NCBI GenBank assembly: GCA_017465905.1
Contig: JAFTVE010000013.1
Span: 149,237 to 213,236, forward strand
DNA from: Bacteroidaceae bacterium
Lineage (GTDB): Bacteria > Bacteroidota > Bacteroidia > Bacteroidales > Bacteroidaceae
Reading direction: 5' to 3'
DNA length: 64,000 nucleotides
Shown: positions 16,030 to 22,882 of the stretch, piece by piece
Position numbering within the stretch: the stretch's first letter is position 1
How the letters are laid out: every line of letters starts with the position of its first letter
The notes under the pieces: generated by a model
Database searches by the model: none
What the model was told of the DNA's origin: nothing
What the model saw: the letters and a program-made list of their open reading frames with translations, nothing else
Made by a program: the position numbers and the translations under genes

Positions 16030-16934
16030 CGCTTGCTCGCTTCAAAAAGTTTGCGCTTTTCCTCCTCGCTGAGGCTGCTATACCCCGACATCTTCAGTTT
16101 CTCGAGTATGCGGTCAATCTCGTCCGTGCGCTCTTTCTTCTGGGCATTATAGGCATAGTCAGCCTTGCGCCCGTTTGCGGTGGTGTTGTTGACATGCACC
16201 TTCATCTTTGGCTTGCGCTTGCGTTCATGCTTGTCAAAGAGTCGAGCCACGCTATCCATACACACATTAGCCCAATGAGTAATGTCGTAACCCTTGCCAA
16301 GCCCCTTCACGAACCACCATCCGGCCAAAGCTCCACCCAGATGGGCCAGATGACCTCCGGCATTGTCGGACCCCACATAGAGTATATCGAAAAGTACGAT
16401 GAAAAGGGCAAAAAACTTCAGTTTCACAGGGCCGATGAACATAAGGTTTATCTTGTAATCGGGCTCACGCACGGCAGTAGCAACGGCCACAGCCAATACC
16501 GAAGCAGAGGCGCCAACCAATGTTGCACTATAGAGCTGTCCGCTAAAGACTGGGAATAGGTTATAAGCCAAAATGTAGCATAGGCCGCCCATGAGGCCAC
16601 CCACAACATAAAGTCCCCGCAGATGCTTCGACGAGAAGAAGTAGAGGAACAGCTTGCCAAACCAGTATAACCACAGCATATTGCCCAGCAGATGCCAGAT
16701 GCCTGCGTGCATGAACATATAGGTGATTATCGTCCAGGGACGACGCAACAGCTGCAGCAAATCAGCAGGAAGATATAGGTCACGCAAGATATGCCCTACA
16801 TTGATGTTAAAAAGTCCCAGCACCACCGACAGCAGTATGCCCAGCACGAATACGGCTACGTTGATATAGATCAGGCGAACAACAATGTTCCCTTGCTTGA
16901 ATGTCTGTTTCAGATCATCAATAATACCTGCCAT
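16026..16934 (-). CDS. Rhomboid family intramembrane serine protease (variant active-site motif)
   Basis: 302 aa. Hydrophobic helices span residues 20-215, followed by a basic cytoplasmic tail with KRKPKMKVHVNN and a helix ending EEEKRKLFEASKR. The rhomboid signature is present: WHLLGNMLWLYWFG (TM2), the Ser motif in LVGASASVLAVAVA, and the catalytic His in GGHLAHLGGALAGWW. The Ser motif is GASA rather than the usual GxSG, so the oxyanion-side Gly is replaced; activity is likely but not certain. It overlaps the upstream rhomboid gene by 17 bases and the EEP gene by 4. Confidence 0.88.
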   Translation of the reverse strand: MAGIIDDLKQTFKQGNIVVRLIYINVAVFVLGILLSVVLGLFNINVGHILRDLYLPADLLQLLRRPWTIITYMFMHAGIWHLLGNMLWLYWFGKLFLYFFSSKHLRGLYVVGGLMGGLCYILAYNLFPVFSGQLYSATLVGASASVLAVAVATAVREPDYKINLMFIGPVKLKFFALFIVLFDILYVGSDNAGGHLAHLGGALAGWWFVKGLGKGYDITHWANVCMDSVARLFDKHERKRKPKMKVHVNNTTANGRKADYAYNAQKKERTDEIDRILEKLKMSGYSSLSEEEKRKLFEASKR

Positions 16935-17637
16935 AGCCTCCTCCCTTCTTATGCCAATACATAATGAGCAGGAATCCGAAGATCATGCCGCCGAGGTGTG
17001 CAAAATGGGCTACTCCGTCATTGCTCATGATACCCATGCCCAGTTCAATGACAAAATAACCTATGATAAGCCACTTTGCCTTAATAGGCATAGGCAATGG
17101 GAAGATGAATATCTCCTGATTGGGGAACAGCATACCGAAAGCCATCAAGATGGCATATACGGCTCCCGAGGCTCCTACCGTAGGCACACTGATGATCCGC
17201 TGGCATAGGGCCACCCACTGTTCGGCCGGGCGCGTCGTCCCATTAATAGGTATTGAGGCATCAGACGGGAAAGTGAGAAACTGCGCCATGTCTTTCATCA
17301 CGGGCAGGAACTCAAAATACTGAGTCGCCTCCTGCACCAGGCCAGCACCGATGCCACACAACACATAGTAGAGCAGGAAACGCTGAGAGCCCCACACCGT
17401 CTCCAATATGCGGCCAAACATCCATACGGCAAACAGGTTAAAGAAGATATGCTCAAAACCCGAATGCATGAACATATAGGTAAAGAGCTGGTATAGCCTG
17501 AACTTCTCAGATTCAAAATAATGAAGCCCCAACACATCGTTCAGATTGATGCCATACTTTTCAGCCACGATGGCTGCAAAGAAACATAGGATGTTGATGA
17601 TTATGAGGTTCTTCGTTACCGGTGGGGTATTATTCAT
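16918..17637 (-). CDS. Rhomboid family intramembrane serine protease
   Basis: 239 aa from the ATG at 17637 (MNNTPPVTKNLII). A start at 17685 is possible in the open frame but lies upstream of the best -7 box, so I prefer 17637. Canonical features are all present: HSGFEHIFFNLFAVWMFG, the catalytic GASGAVYAIL (Ser), and AHFAHLGGMIFG (His). Rhomboids cleave membrane-protein TM segments. First gene of the rhomboid-rhomboid-EEP operon; its C-terminal GGGYGRYY is short and glycine/tyrosine-rich. Confidence 0.92.
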   Translation of the reverse strand: MNNTPPVTKNLIIINILCFFAAIVAEKYGINLNDVLGLHYFESEKFRLYQLFTYMFMHSGFEHIFFNLFAVWMFGRILETVWGSQRFLLYYVLCGIGAGLVQEATQYFEFLPVMKDMAQFLTFPSDASIPINGTTRPAEQWVALCQRIISVPTVGASGAVYAILMAFGMLFPNQEIFIFPLPMPIKAKWLIIGYFVIELGMGIMSNDGVAHFAHLGGMIFGFLLIMYWHKKGGGYGRYY

Positions 17638-17662
17638 TTCAACACTTTTTATAAAAAACGTG

Positions 17663-17670
17663 TAAAAGTA
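17663..17670 (-). promoter_or_regulatory. -7 box (TACTTTTA) of the rhomboid operon
   Basis: One mismatch to TAnnTTTG. It is placed 26 bases before ATG 17637 and decides that start against the one at 17685. Confidence 0.45.
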
Positions 17671-17796
17671 CGCATTTTCTTGCATTCAGCCGACAAAAAC
17701 AGCCATATTAAATGCTTTTTTCGTTTTTTTAAGGGATATCAGCATATACCACAATCTCGCAACCCCGATTTTATAGAATAATTGCAGAAAAAGTAT

Positions 17797-17804
17797 TATC
17801 TTCG
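17797..17804 (+). promoter_or_regulatory. -7 box (TATCTTCG) of prfB
   Basis: TATCTTCG, a variant with C for T at position 7, recurs before wbqC, queG and the toxin-antitoxin pair in this window. It lies 21 bases before the prfB ATG. Confidence 0.5.
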
Positions 17805-17824
17805 CGCCGCAAATAGAAAGACAG

Positions 17825-18940
17825 ATGATTACACTTGACCAACTGAAGGACATTAAGGAGCGCACCGAGGCGCTCAACCGCTACCTCGCCATAGAAGATA
17901 AACTGATACAGGTGGAGGAGGAGCAGCTGCGTACGCAGGCTCCTGGATTCTGGGACGATGCCAAGAAGGCAGAGGCGCAAATGAAAAAAGTGAAGGACCT
18001 GCAATCGTGGATTGAAGGCTACAAGCAGGTGAAGAGCCTCGCCGATGAGGTGGAGGTGGCCTTCGAGTTCTGCAAGGATGAGCTTATCACCGAAGAGGAG
18101 CTGGACGCTGCCTACAACACAGCTCTCGAGGCCATCGAGGCATTGGAATTGAAGAACATGCTGCGCGAGGAGGCCGACAATATGGACTGTGTACTCAAGA
18201 TCAACTCAGGGGCCGGAGGTACCGAGGCTCAGGACTGGGCGTCGATGCTGATGCGTATGTATATGCGTTGGGCCGAGGCCAACAATTACAAGCTGCGCGT
18301 ATCGAACCTGCAGGACGGCGACGAGGCCGGCATCAAGACGGTGACTATGGAGCTGGAGGGCCCCTTTGCCTACGGATACCTCAAGGGCGAGAATGGGGTA
18401 CATCGCCTCGTGCGTGTGTCGCCCTATAATGCTCAAGGCAAGCGTATGACCTCGTTTGCATCGGTATTCGTGACACCGCTCATCGATGACAGCATCGAGA
18501 TAGAAATCAACCCCGCCCTGCTCTCATGGGATACTTTCCGAAGCGGTGGCGCCGGTGGACAGAATGTCAACAAGGTGGAGTCGGGCGTTCGCCTGCGCTA
18601 TCAATATACCGACCCCTACACCGGTGTGCAGGAGGAGATTATGATTGAAAATACCGAGACGCGCGACCAACCCAAGAACAAGGAGAATGCGCTGCGTCTG
18701 CTCCGCTCACAGCTTTACGACCGTGAACTTCAGCATCGTATGGAGGAGCAGGCCAAGGTGGAGGCTGGTAAGAAAAAGATCGAGTGGGGCTCGCAGATTC
18801 GCAGCTACGTGTTTGATGACCGTCGCGTCAAGGACCACCGCACAGGACATCAGACCTCTGATGTCAATGGCGTGATGGATGGTAAGATTGACGGTTTCAT
18901 CAAGTCGTACCTCATGTCAAATTCTTCCGAGGAGGAGTGA
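17825..18940 (+). CDS. prfB: Peptide chain release factor 2 (RF2)
   Basis: 371 aa. It contains the invariant GGQ of the peptidyl-tRNA hydrolysis loop (residues 244-246, in SGGAGGQNVNKVESGVRL). SPY (199-201) stands in place of the SPF stop-codon reading motif. RF2 terminates at UGA and UAA. Unlike many bacterial prfB genes there is no in-frame UGA or frameshift slippery site near codon 25; the frame is open through NRYLAIEDK. It overlaps the CYTH gene by one base (TGATG) and has a GGAGGAG stretch at its end that serves as ribosome binding site for the next gene. Confidence 0.96.
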   Translation: MITLDQLKDIKERTEALNRYLAIEDKLIQVEEEQLRTQAPGFWDDAKKAEAQMKKVKDLQSWIEGYKQVKSLADEVEVAFEFCKDELITEEELDAAYNTALEAIEALELKNMLREEADNMDCVLKINSGAGGTEAQDWASMLMRMYMRWAEANNYKLRVSNLQDGDEAGIKTVTMELEGPFAYGYLKGENGVHRLVRVSPYNAQGKRMTSFASVFVTPLIDDSIEIEINPALLSWDTFRSGGAGGQNVNKVESGVRLRYQYTDPYTGVQEEIMIENTETRDQPKNKENALRLLRSQLYDRELQHRMEEQAKVEAGKKKIEWGSQIRSYVFDDRRVKDHRTGHQTSDVNGVMDGKIDGFIKSYLMSNSSEEE

Positions 18941-19413
18941 TGCAGGAGATAGAACGCAAGTTTCTCGTTACCGGCGACAGCTATCGCGCCTTGGCCTACG
19001 ACAAGTCGGAGATTCTACAAGGTTATATCTGCAGCGGACATGGGCATACGGTACGTGTGCGCACTCGTGGCGACAAGGGATACCTCACCATCAAGGGCCC
19101 CTCGACGGATGGCATAAGCCGTTTCGAGTGGGAGAAGGAGATTACCTTGCAGGATGCTCGCGAACTCTTCACGCTCTGCCGTGCCGGCCGCATAGAGAAG
19201 ACACGCTATCTCGTACACAACGGAGAGCACATCGTCGAGGTGGATGAGTTTCACGGCGAGAATGAGGGGCTGGTATTTGCCGAGATAGAGCTTTCCCGTG
19301 TCGACGAACCATTTCTTCGTCCCTCATTCCTTGGTGAAGAGGTCACCGGCAATCCGCGCTATTACAACGCCTACATCAGCAAGCATCCCTTCTCTACTTG
19401 GGAGAAAGAATAG
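18940..19413 (+). CDS. CYTH domain protein (triphosphate tunnel metalloenzyme)
   Basis: 157 aa from the ATG at 18940, preceded by GGAGGAG; a GTG at 18937 is also in frame. It starts with the diagnostic MQEIERKFLV (the ExExK motif). Alternating charged residues line the tunnel: VRVRTRGDKGYLTIKG, FEWEKEI, EKTRYLV, EVDEFHG and FAEIELS. CYTH enzymes hydrolyse inorganic tripolyphosphate or nucleoside triphosphates. Co-transcribed with prfB, with overlapping stop and start codons. Confidence 0.92.
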   Translation: MQEIERKFLVTGDSYRALAYDKSEILQGYICSGHGHTVRVRTRGDKGYLTIKGPSTDGISRFEWEKEITLQDARELFTLCRAGRIEKTRYLVHNGEHIVEVDEFHGENEGLVFAEIELSRVDEPFLRPSFLGEEVTGNPRYYNAYISKHPFSTWEKE

Positions 19414-19442
19414 GCGAGAAATGCCACTGTGTTCGCGTTCAT

Positions 19443-19490
19443 GAGTTTTTTAAGTTTGCAAGTCGTGTTAGTCCTCAAACTTAAAAACTC
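19443..19490. terminator. A/T-rich hairpin between convergent CYTH and smalltalk genes
   Basis: GAGTTTTTTAAGTTTG pairs with CAAACTTAAAAACTC across an 18-base loop, giving A/T tracts on both sides. It suits bidirectional termination. Related AAACTCAAAAACTT-type sequences occur at 9678-9728 and 39340-39431. Confidence 0.55.
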
Positions 19491-19495
19491 AAACA

Positions 19496-19585
19496 TCACA
19501 CCATCGCCGAGATACCCAGTGCCCCGGCCAAGGCAGTGAGCACGGCAATGATGATTTTGATGATCTGCTTCCAGTCGGGTCTCAT
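19496..19585 (-). CDS. Smalltalk family small membrane peptide
   Basis: 29 aa, missed by a 60-residue cut-off. It starts MRPDWKQIIK, followed by one hydrophobic helix (IIIAVLTALAGALGISAMV) that could cross the inner membrane. This is the pattern of Bacteroidales smalltalk proteins, which usually sit between an HU-family gene and an N-acetylmuramoyl-L-alanine amidase; no amidase follows here. Its ATG overlaps the HU stop by one base (TAATG), so translation is probably coupled. Function unknown. Confidence 0.8.
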   Translation of the reverse strand: MRPDWKQIIKIIIAVLTALAGALGISAMV

Positions 19586-19998
19586 TACTCCTCAGTCAAT
19601 CTATGCAGCTGGATACCGCTGGCAATGTCGTTCTTGAGGCCCTTCTCGGGACGGAAGATAATCTTGTGTCCCTTGATCATCATCGAAGGAGAGAAGTCGC
19701 TGGCAGACATCGTATTCTGTGAGAAACACTTGCTCTGGATGGTCACCTGCAGGCGGCCGAGGTCCTGCAACACCACTACCTGACCGCCAAGCAGCGCACG
19801 GGTGATGAAGGGCTTGATGCTGGCGAGCACAGCCATCGCATCGGCCTTGGTAACGGTAGTGGAGTAAGAGATGTCCGAAGCCAAGTCATCGAACGTGTAG
19901 TCAGAGGTTTTCTGAGCCTTGTTTGAATAATAGGTGGTACCCTCAACGGCATTCTTGCCAGGGTTCTTGCAACGTGAAATTTTGTAGTTTATAGCCAT
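19585..19998 (-). CDS. HU-family DNA-binding protein (Bacteroidales accessory type)
   Basis: 137 aa, longer than classic HU (about 90 aa). It has the opening MAINYKISRCKNPGK, the middle KADAMAVLASIKPFITRALLGGQVVVLQDLG and the C-terminal KGHKIIFRPEKGLKNDI, as seen in the HU-like proteins paired with smalltalk genes. Classic HU bends DNA as a dimer; this branch is often encoded next to capsule or amidase genes and its target is unknown. It is followed directly by the smalltalk gene. Upstream, 19999-20240 holds no gene; three AACTGTGG copies occur around 20173-20207. Confidence 0.85.
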   Translation of the reverse strand: MAINYKISRCKNPGKNAVEGTTYYSNKAQKTSDYTFDDLASDISYSTTVTKADAMAVLASIKPFITRALLGGQVVVLQDLGRLQVTIQSKCFSQNTMSASDFSPSMMIKGHKIIFRPEKGLKNDIASGIQLHRLTEE

Positions 19999-20241
19999 AG
20001 TAAACGTGTGATTTAGGGGTTAAACAATACTTTTTGGTCATGAGAACGCACCAAACAGCCCTTTTTCGCAAAATGCACCGTCGTTTCACGAAATAGCCTA
20101 TGTAACATCCTCATAACCAAGGCTTTAAGGCCTTCTAGCAGGCATTTTGAGGCTATTTTTTTACAAGCCAAACCCAACTGTGGTAACTGTGTCTGTGGCA
20201 ACTGTGGCGTGCCAGGATTTTGCGGGGTGGGAAAGAAGTGT

Positions 20242-20249
20242 TATCTTCG
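20242..20249 (+). promoter_or_regulatory. -7 box (TATCTTCG) of wbqC-pdxB
   Basis: A TATCTTCG variant. It lies 14 bases before an ATG at 20263 and 38 before the ATG at 20287, and downstream of a possible GTG at 20209, which rules the latter out as a start. Confidence 0.5.
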
Positions 20250-20286
20250 CAGCCGAAATGGAATGAAAAAAAACGGCAAGTGCGAA

Positions 20287-20916
20287 ATGGACGTGTTACT
20301 CTCATCGGCCTATCTGGCCCCCATACAATACTACACCAAGCTGCTGCAGTGCCAGGGCAATGCCTACATCGAGGCCTGCGACAGCTACCTGAAGCAGACC
20401 TACCGCAACCGATGCGTGATAGTGGATGCCAACGGACCGTTGGCGCTCACCGTTCCTACGGAGAAGCTCGATACCGACAAGTGCCTGATGCGCGACATAC
20501 GCATCAGCGACCACGGCAACTGGCGCCACAGGCACTGGAATGCCCTGGAGGCAGCCTACAGGCATACACCCTTCTTCCTCTATTATGAGGACGACTTCCG
20601 CCCGTTCTATGAGCAGAAGATAGAGTTCCTCTACGACTTCAACATGAGGCTGACGCAGCTCGTGTGCCAGCTGATAGGCATCGACACCCCGCTACTCCCC
20701 ACCACCAGATATGGAGATGCGGGCACAGTGACCGACCTGCGCGAGAGCATCCATCCGAAGAGGCCGTGGACAACCGACAAAGCATTTGCACCAAAGGAAT
20801 ATTACCAGGTATTCAAGGATAAACACGGGTTCATAGCCAATATGAGTATCGTAGATCTCCTGTTCAATATGGGCCCCGAAAGCATACTGATATTGAATGA
20901 AAGTTATAGTAGATGA
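20287..20916 (+). CDS. WbqC family protein
   Basis: 209 aa from ATG 20287 (MDVLLSSAYLAPIQYY), where similarity to the family begins; ATG 20263 is an alternative. It has the family pattern: IEACDSYLKQTYRNRCVI, ANGPLALTVPTE, ISDHGNWRHRHWNALEAAY and TPFFLYYEDDF. WbqC-like proteins are encoded in O-antigen loci and next to signal-peptidase genes in Bacteroidetes; biochemical role unproven. Its last 20 bases overlap pdxB. Confidence 0.85.
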   Translation: MDVLLSSAYLAPIQYYTKLLQCQGNAYIEACDSYLKQTYRNRCVIVDANGPLALTVPTEKLDTDKCLMRDIRISDHGNWRHRHWNALEAAYRHTPFFLYYEDDFRPFYEQKIEFLYDFNMRLTQLVCQLIGIDTPLLPTTRYGDAGTVTDLRESIHPKRPWTTDKAFAPKEYYQVFKDKHGFIANMSIVDLLFNMGPESILILNESYSR

Positions 20917-21937
20917 CAAGATCCCCTACATCCGCGAGGCACTGGCCCTGATGGGCGTGGATGCGGTGTATGTGCCGGGGGCCCGTATGGACAGGGCCCT
21001 GGTGTGTGATGCCGATGCGCTCATCGTGCGCACCCGTACACAGTGCAATGCCAGTCTGCTTGAGGGGAGCAGGGTGAGGTTCATTGCTACGGCAACCATC
21101 GGGCACGACCATATTGATGCCGACTATTGCGCAGCGCGGGGTATACGCTGGGTCAATGCACCGGGATGCAATGCAGCTTCGGTGAGGCAGTATGTGCAGT
21201 CGGCCCTGCTGTTGCTGCAGCGCGACCGGGGGCTGAGGCTGTCCGGCGCTACGATAGGTGTCGTGGGAGTGGGCAATGTGGGGCGGCTTGTGGCTGAGAT
21301 GGCCCGTTCGTGGGGCATGCGCGTGCTCCTGTGTGACCCTCCACGTGCCGAGCGAGGCGAATCGGGTTTCGTCCCGTTGGAAAGGATTGCCGGGGAGGCC
21401 GACGTCGTAACGCTGCACACGCCATTGACCTATGGCGGGAAGTACCCCACCTTTCATCTGGCCGATGAGGAGTTCTTCGGGTCGTTGCAGCGCAAGCCCT
21501 ATTTTATAAATACATCGCGGGGTGAGACTACGGATACGCCGGCGCTGCTTCGGGCCCTTGAGCGTGGCGATGTGGCAGGGTGCGTCATCGACGTATGGGA
21601 GCATGAGCCACTTATCGACCGCAGGCTCCTTGACCGTTGCTATATCGGTACACCCCATATCGCAGGCTACTCGGCCGACGGCAAGGCAAATGCCACCCGC
21701 ATGGCACTCGAGGCGCTCGCCAGCCATTTCCATTTGGGTGAGGTGCCAAGCATTACGCCTCCTCCCCCGGCCGAGACGGTCCTGTACTCGACAAGCCTTT
21801 CTGCAGCCTTGTTGCAGATATATGACCCGACCAGGGACTGTCGGGCTCTACGTGATCATCCCGAGAACTTTGAGCAGCTGCGTGGCGATTATCCCTTGCG
21901 GCGCGAGCAGCAGGCCTATACGATAGAGATTGTGTAG
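20897..21937 (+). CDS. pdxB: 4-phosphoerythronate dehydrogenase
   Basis: 346 aa. N-terminal MKVIVDDKIPYI and FIATATIGHDHID, the NAD-binding GVVGVGNVGRLVAEMA, and ALERGDVAGCVIDVWEHEP are characteristic of PdxB. The C-terminal dimerisation extension (about residues 285-346) separates it from other 2-hydroxyacid dehydrogenases. It oxidises 4-phospho-D-erythronate in the DXP-independent first steps of pyridoxal 5'-phosphate synthesis. Catalytic residues Arg, Glu and His (TPHIAGYS) are present. The start codon lies within wbqC. Confidence 0.93.
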   Translation: MKVIVDDKIPYIREALALMGVDAVYVPGARMDRALVCDADALIVRTRTQCNASLLEGSRVRFIATATIGHDHIDADYCAARGIRWVNAPGCNAASVRQYVQSALLLLQRDRGLRLSGATIGVVGVGNVGRLVAEMARSWGMRVLLCDPPRAERGESGFVPLERIAGEADVVTLHTPLTYGGKYPTFHLADEEFFGSLQRKPYFINTSRGETTDTPALLRALERGDVAGCVIDVWEHEPLIDRRLLDRCYIGTPHIAGYSADGKANATRMALEALASHFHLGEVPSITPPPPAETVLYSTSLSAALLQIYDPTRDCRALRDHPENFEQLRGDYPLRREQQAYTIEIV

Positions 21938-21956
21938 GGAGTGGACAGTAAGTTTT

Positions 21957-21998
21957 CCAACCTTATGGTTGGATATTAAGAAATATTATGTACTTTTG
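21957..21998 (+). promoter_or_regulatory. Promoter of the outer-membrane barrel gene with a hairpin over its -33 region
   Basis: TACTTTTG (21991-21998) is a perfect -7 box, 27 bases before the ATG at 22026. TTGG at 21969-21972 fits the -33 element but is also the right arm of a hairpin, CCAACC ttat GGTTGG (21957-21972), just after the pdxB stop. Confidence 0.6.
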
Positions 21999-22025
21999 CA
22001 CAGATTAACTTAAAAAAACACGAGT

Positions 22026-22778
22026 ATGAAGAAGATTACATCTATGGCCATTATGGTAATGGCACTTTTCGTAGCTGTTCCTGCACAAGCACAGTTCAGC
22101 TGGGGTATCAAGGGTGGTGTAAACCTGGTCAGCAATGATTTGTCAAACTTGTCAGGCATCGTGCAGGACAAGGCACAGATCATGAACAAGGATAACTACA
22201 CCGGATTCTTTATCGGTCCCAAGGCCGAGCTCCGCGTGCCCATCCTCGGATTCGGCATCGAGGCCGCTGCCCTCTATTCACAGAAGGGCATGAGCGTAGG
22301 CGATAATGAGACTTTCAAGCAGAATAGCTTCCAGATTCCTTTGAACATCAAGTACAGCTTTGGACTGGGCAATGTAGCCAATGTGTTTATTGCAGCAGGT
22401 CCGGAGTTTGGTTTCAACGTGGGTGAAACTACCAAGGTATTCAACAATGTTCAGTTCGACGATGTGACAGGTGTTACTGCAGGTGATGTCTCTGCCTATG
22501 TGCTGGAGAAGTCCACGCTGAGCATCAACATCGGCTTGGGTGCCACGTTGCTCAACCATCTTCAAGTTGCCCTCAACTATAATATGCCTTGGGGTAAGAC
22601 TGGAGAGTTCCAATATATCGATGCCTCAGAGATTGAGAATGCCGAGAACTTGAAGAATGGTCAGAACATTTCAATCAATGCGTTCGAGAAGCTGAGCGGC
22701 ACTATAGACAAGGCCAAGCAGGCCACCGCAAATATCAAGGCCGGAACAGTACAGGTCTCAGTAGCTTACCTGTTCTAA
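22026..22778 (+). CDS. Outer-membrane beta-barrel protein (PorT-like / OMP_b-brl)
   Basis: 250 aa. Signal peptide MKKITSMAIMVMALFVAVPAQA is followed by QFSWGIKGGVNL, the standard first strand of Bacteroidetes porT-family barrels. Alternating strands such as GFFIGPKAELRVPIL, PLNIKYSFGLG and LQVALNYNMPWG run to the C-terminal aromatic VQVSVAYLF. Substrate unknown; small barrels of this type serve as outer-membrane structural or assembly proteins. Monocistronic between a good promoter and terminator. Confidence 0.88.
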   Translation: MKKITSMAIMVMALFVAVPAQAQFSWGIKGGVNLVSNDLSNLSGIVQDKAQIMNKDNYTGFFIGPKAELRVPILGFGIEAAALYSQKGMSVGDNETFKQNSFQIPLNIKYSFGLGNVANVFIAAGPEFGFNVGETTKVFNNVQFDDVTGVTAGDVSAYVLEKSTLSINIGLGATLLNHLQVALNYNMPWGKTGEFQYIDASEIENAENLKNGQNISINAFEKLSGTIDKAKQATANIKAGTVQVSVAYLF

Positions 22779-22801
22779 TGTAAGAATACATAAAAAAAGG
22801 G

Positions 22802-22833
22802 AAAGAGGAGGTAGCATTATCTCCTCTTTTTTT
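22802..22833 (+). terminator. Terminator of the barrel gene
   Basis: AAAGAGGAG, a ten-base loop, CTCCTCTTT, then a T run. Confidence 0.88.
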
Positions 22834-22867
22834 GGTGTAAATTTGCTGTCCCGAACATTCTTTTTTG

Positions 22868-22875
22868 TAACTTCG
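22868..22875 (+). promoter_or_regulatory. -7 box (TAACTTCG) of priA
   Basis: TAnnTTCG variant, 8 bases before the priA ATG, giving a near-leaderless transcript. Confidence 0.4.
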
Positions 22876-22882
22876 CACAACA

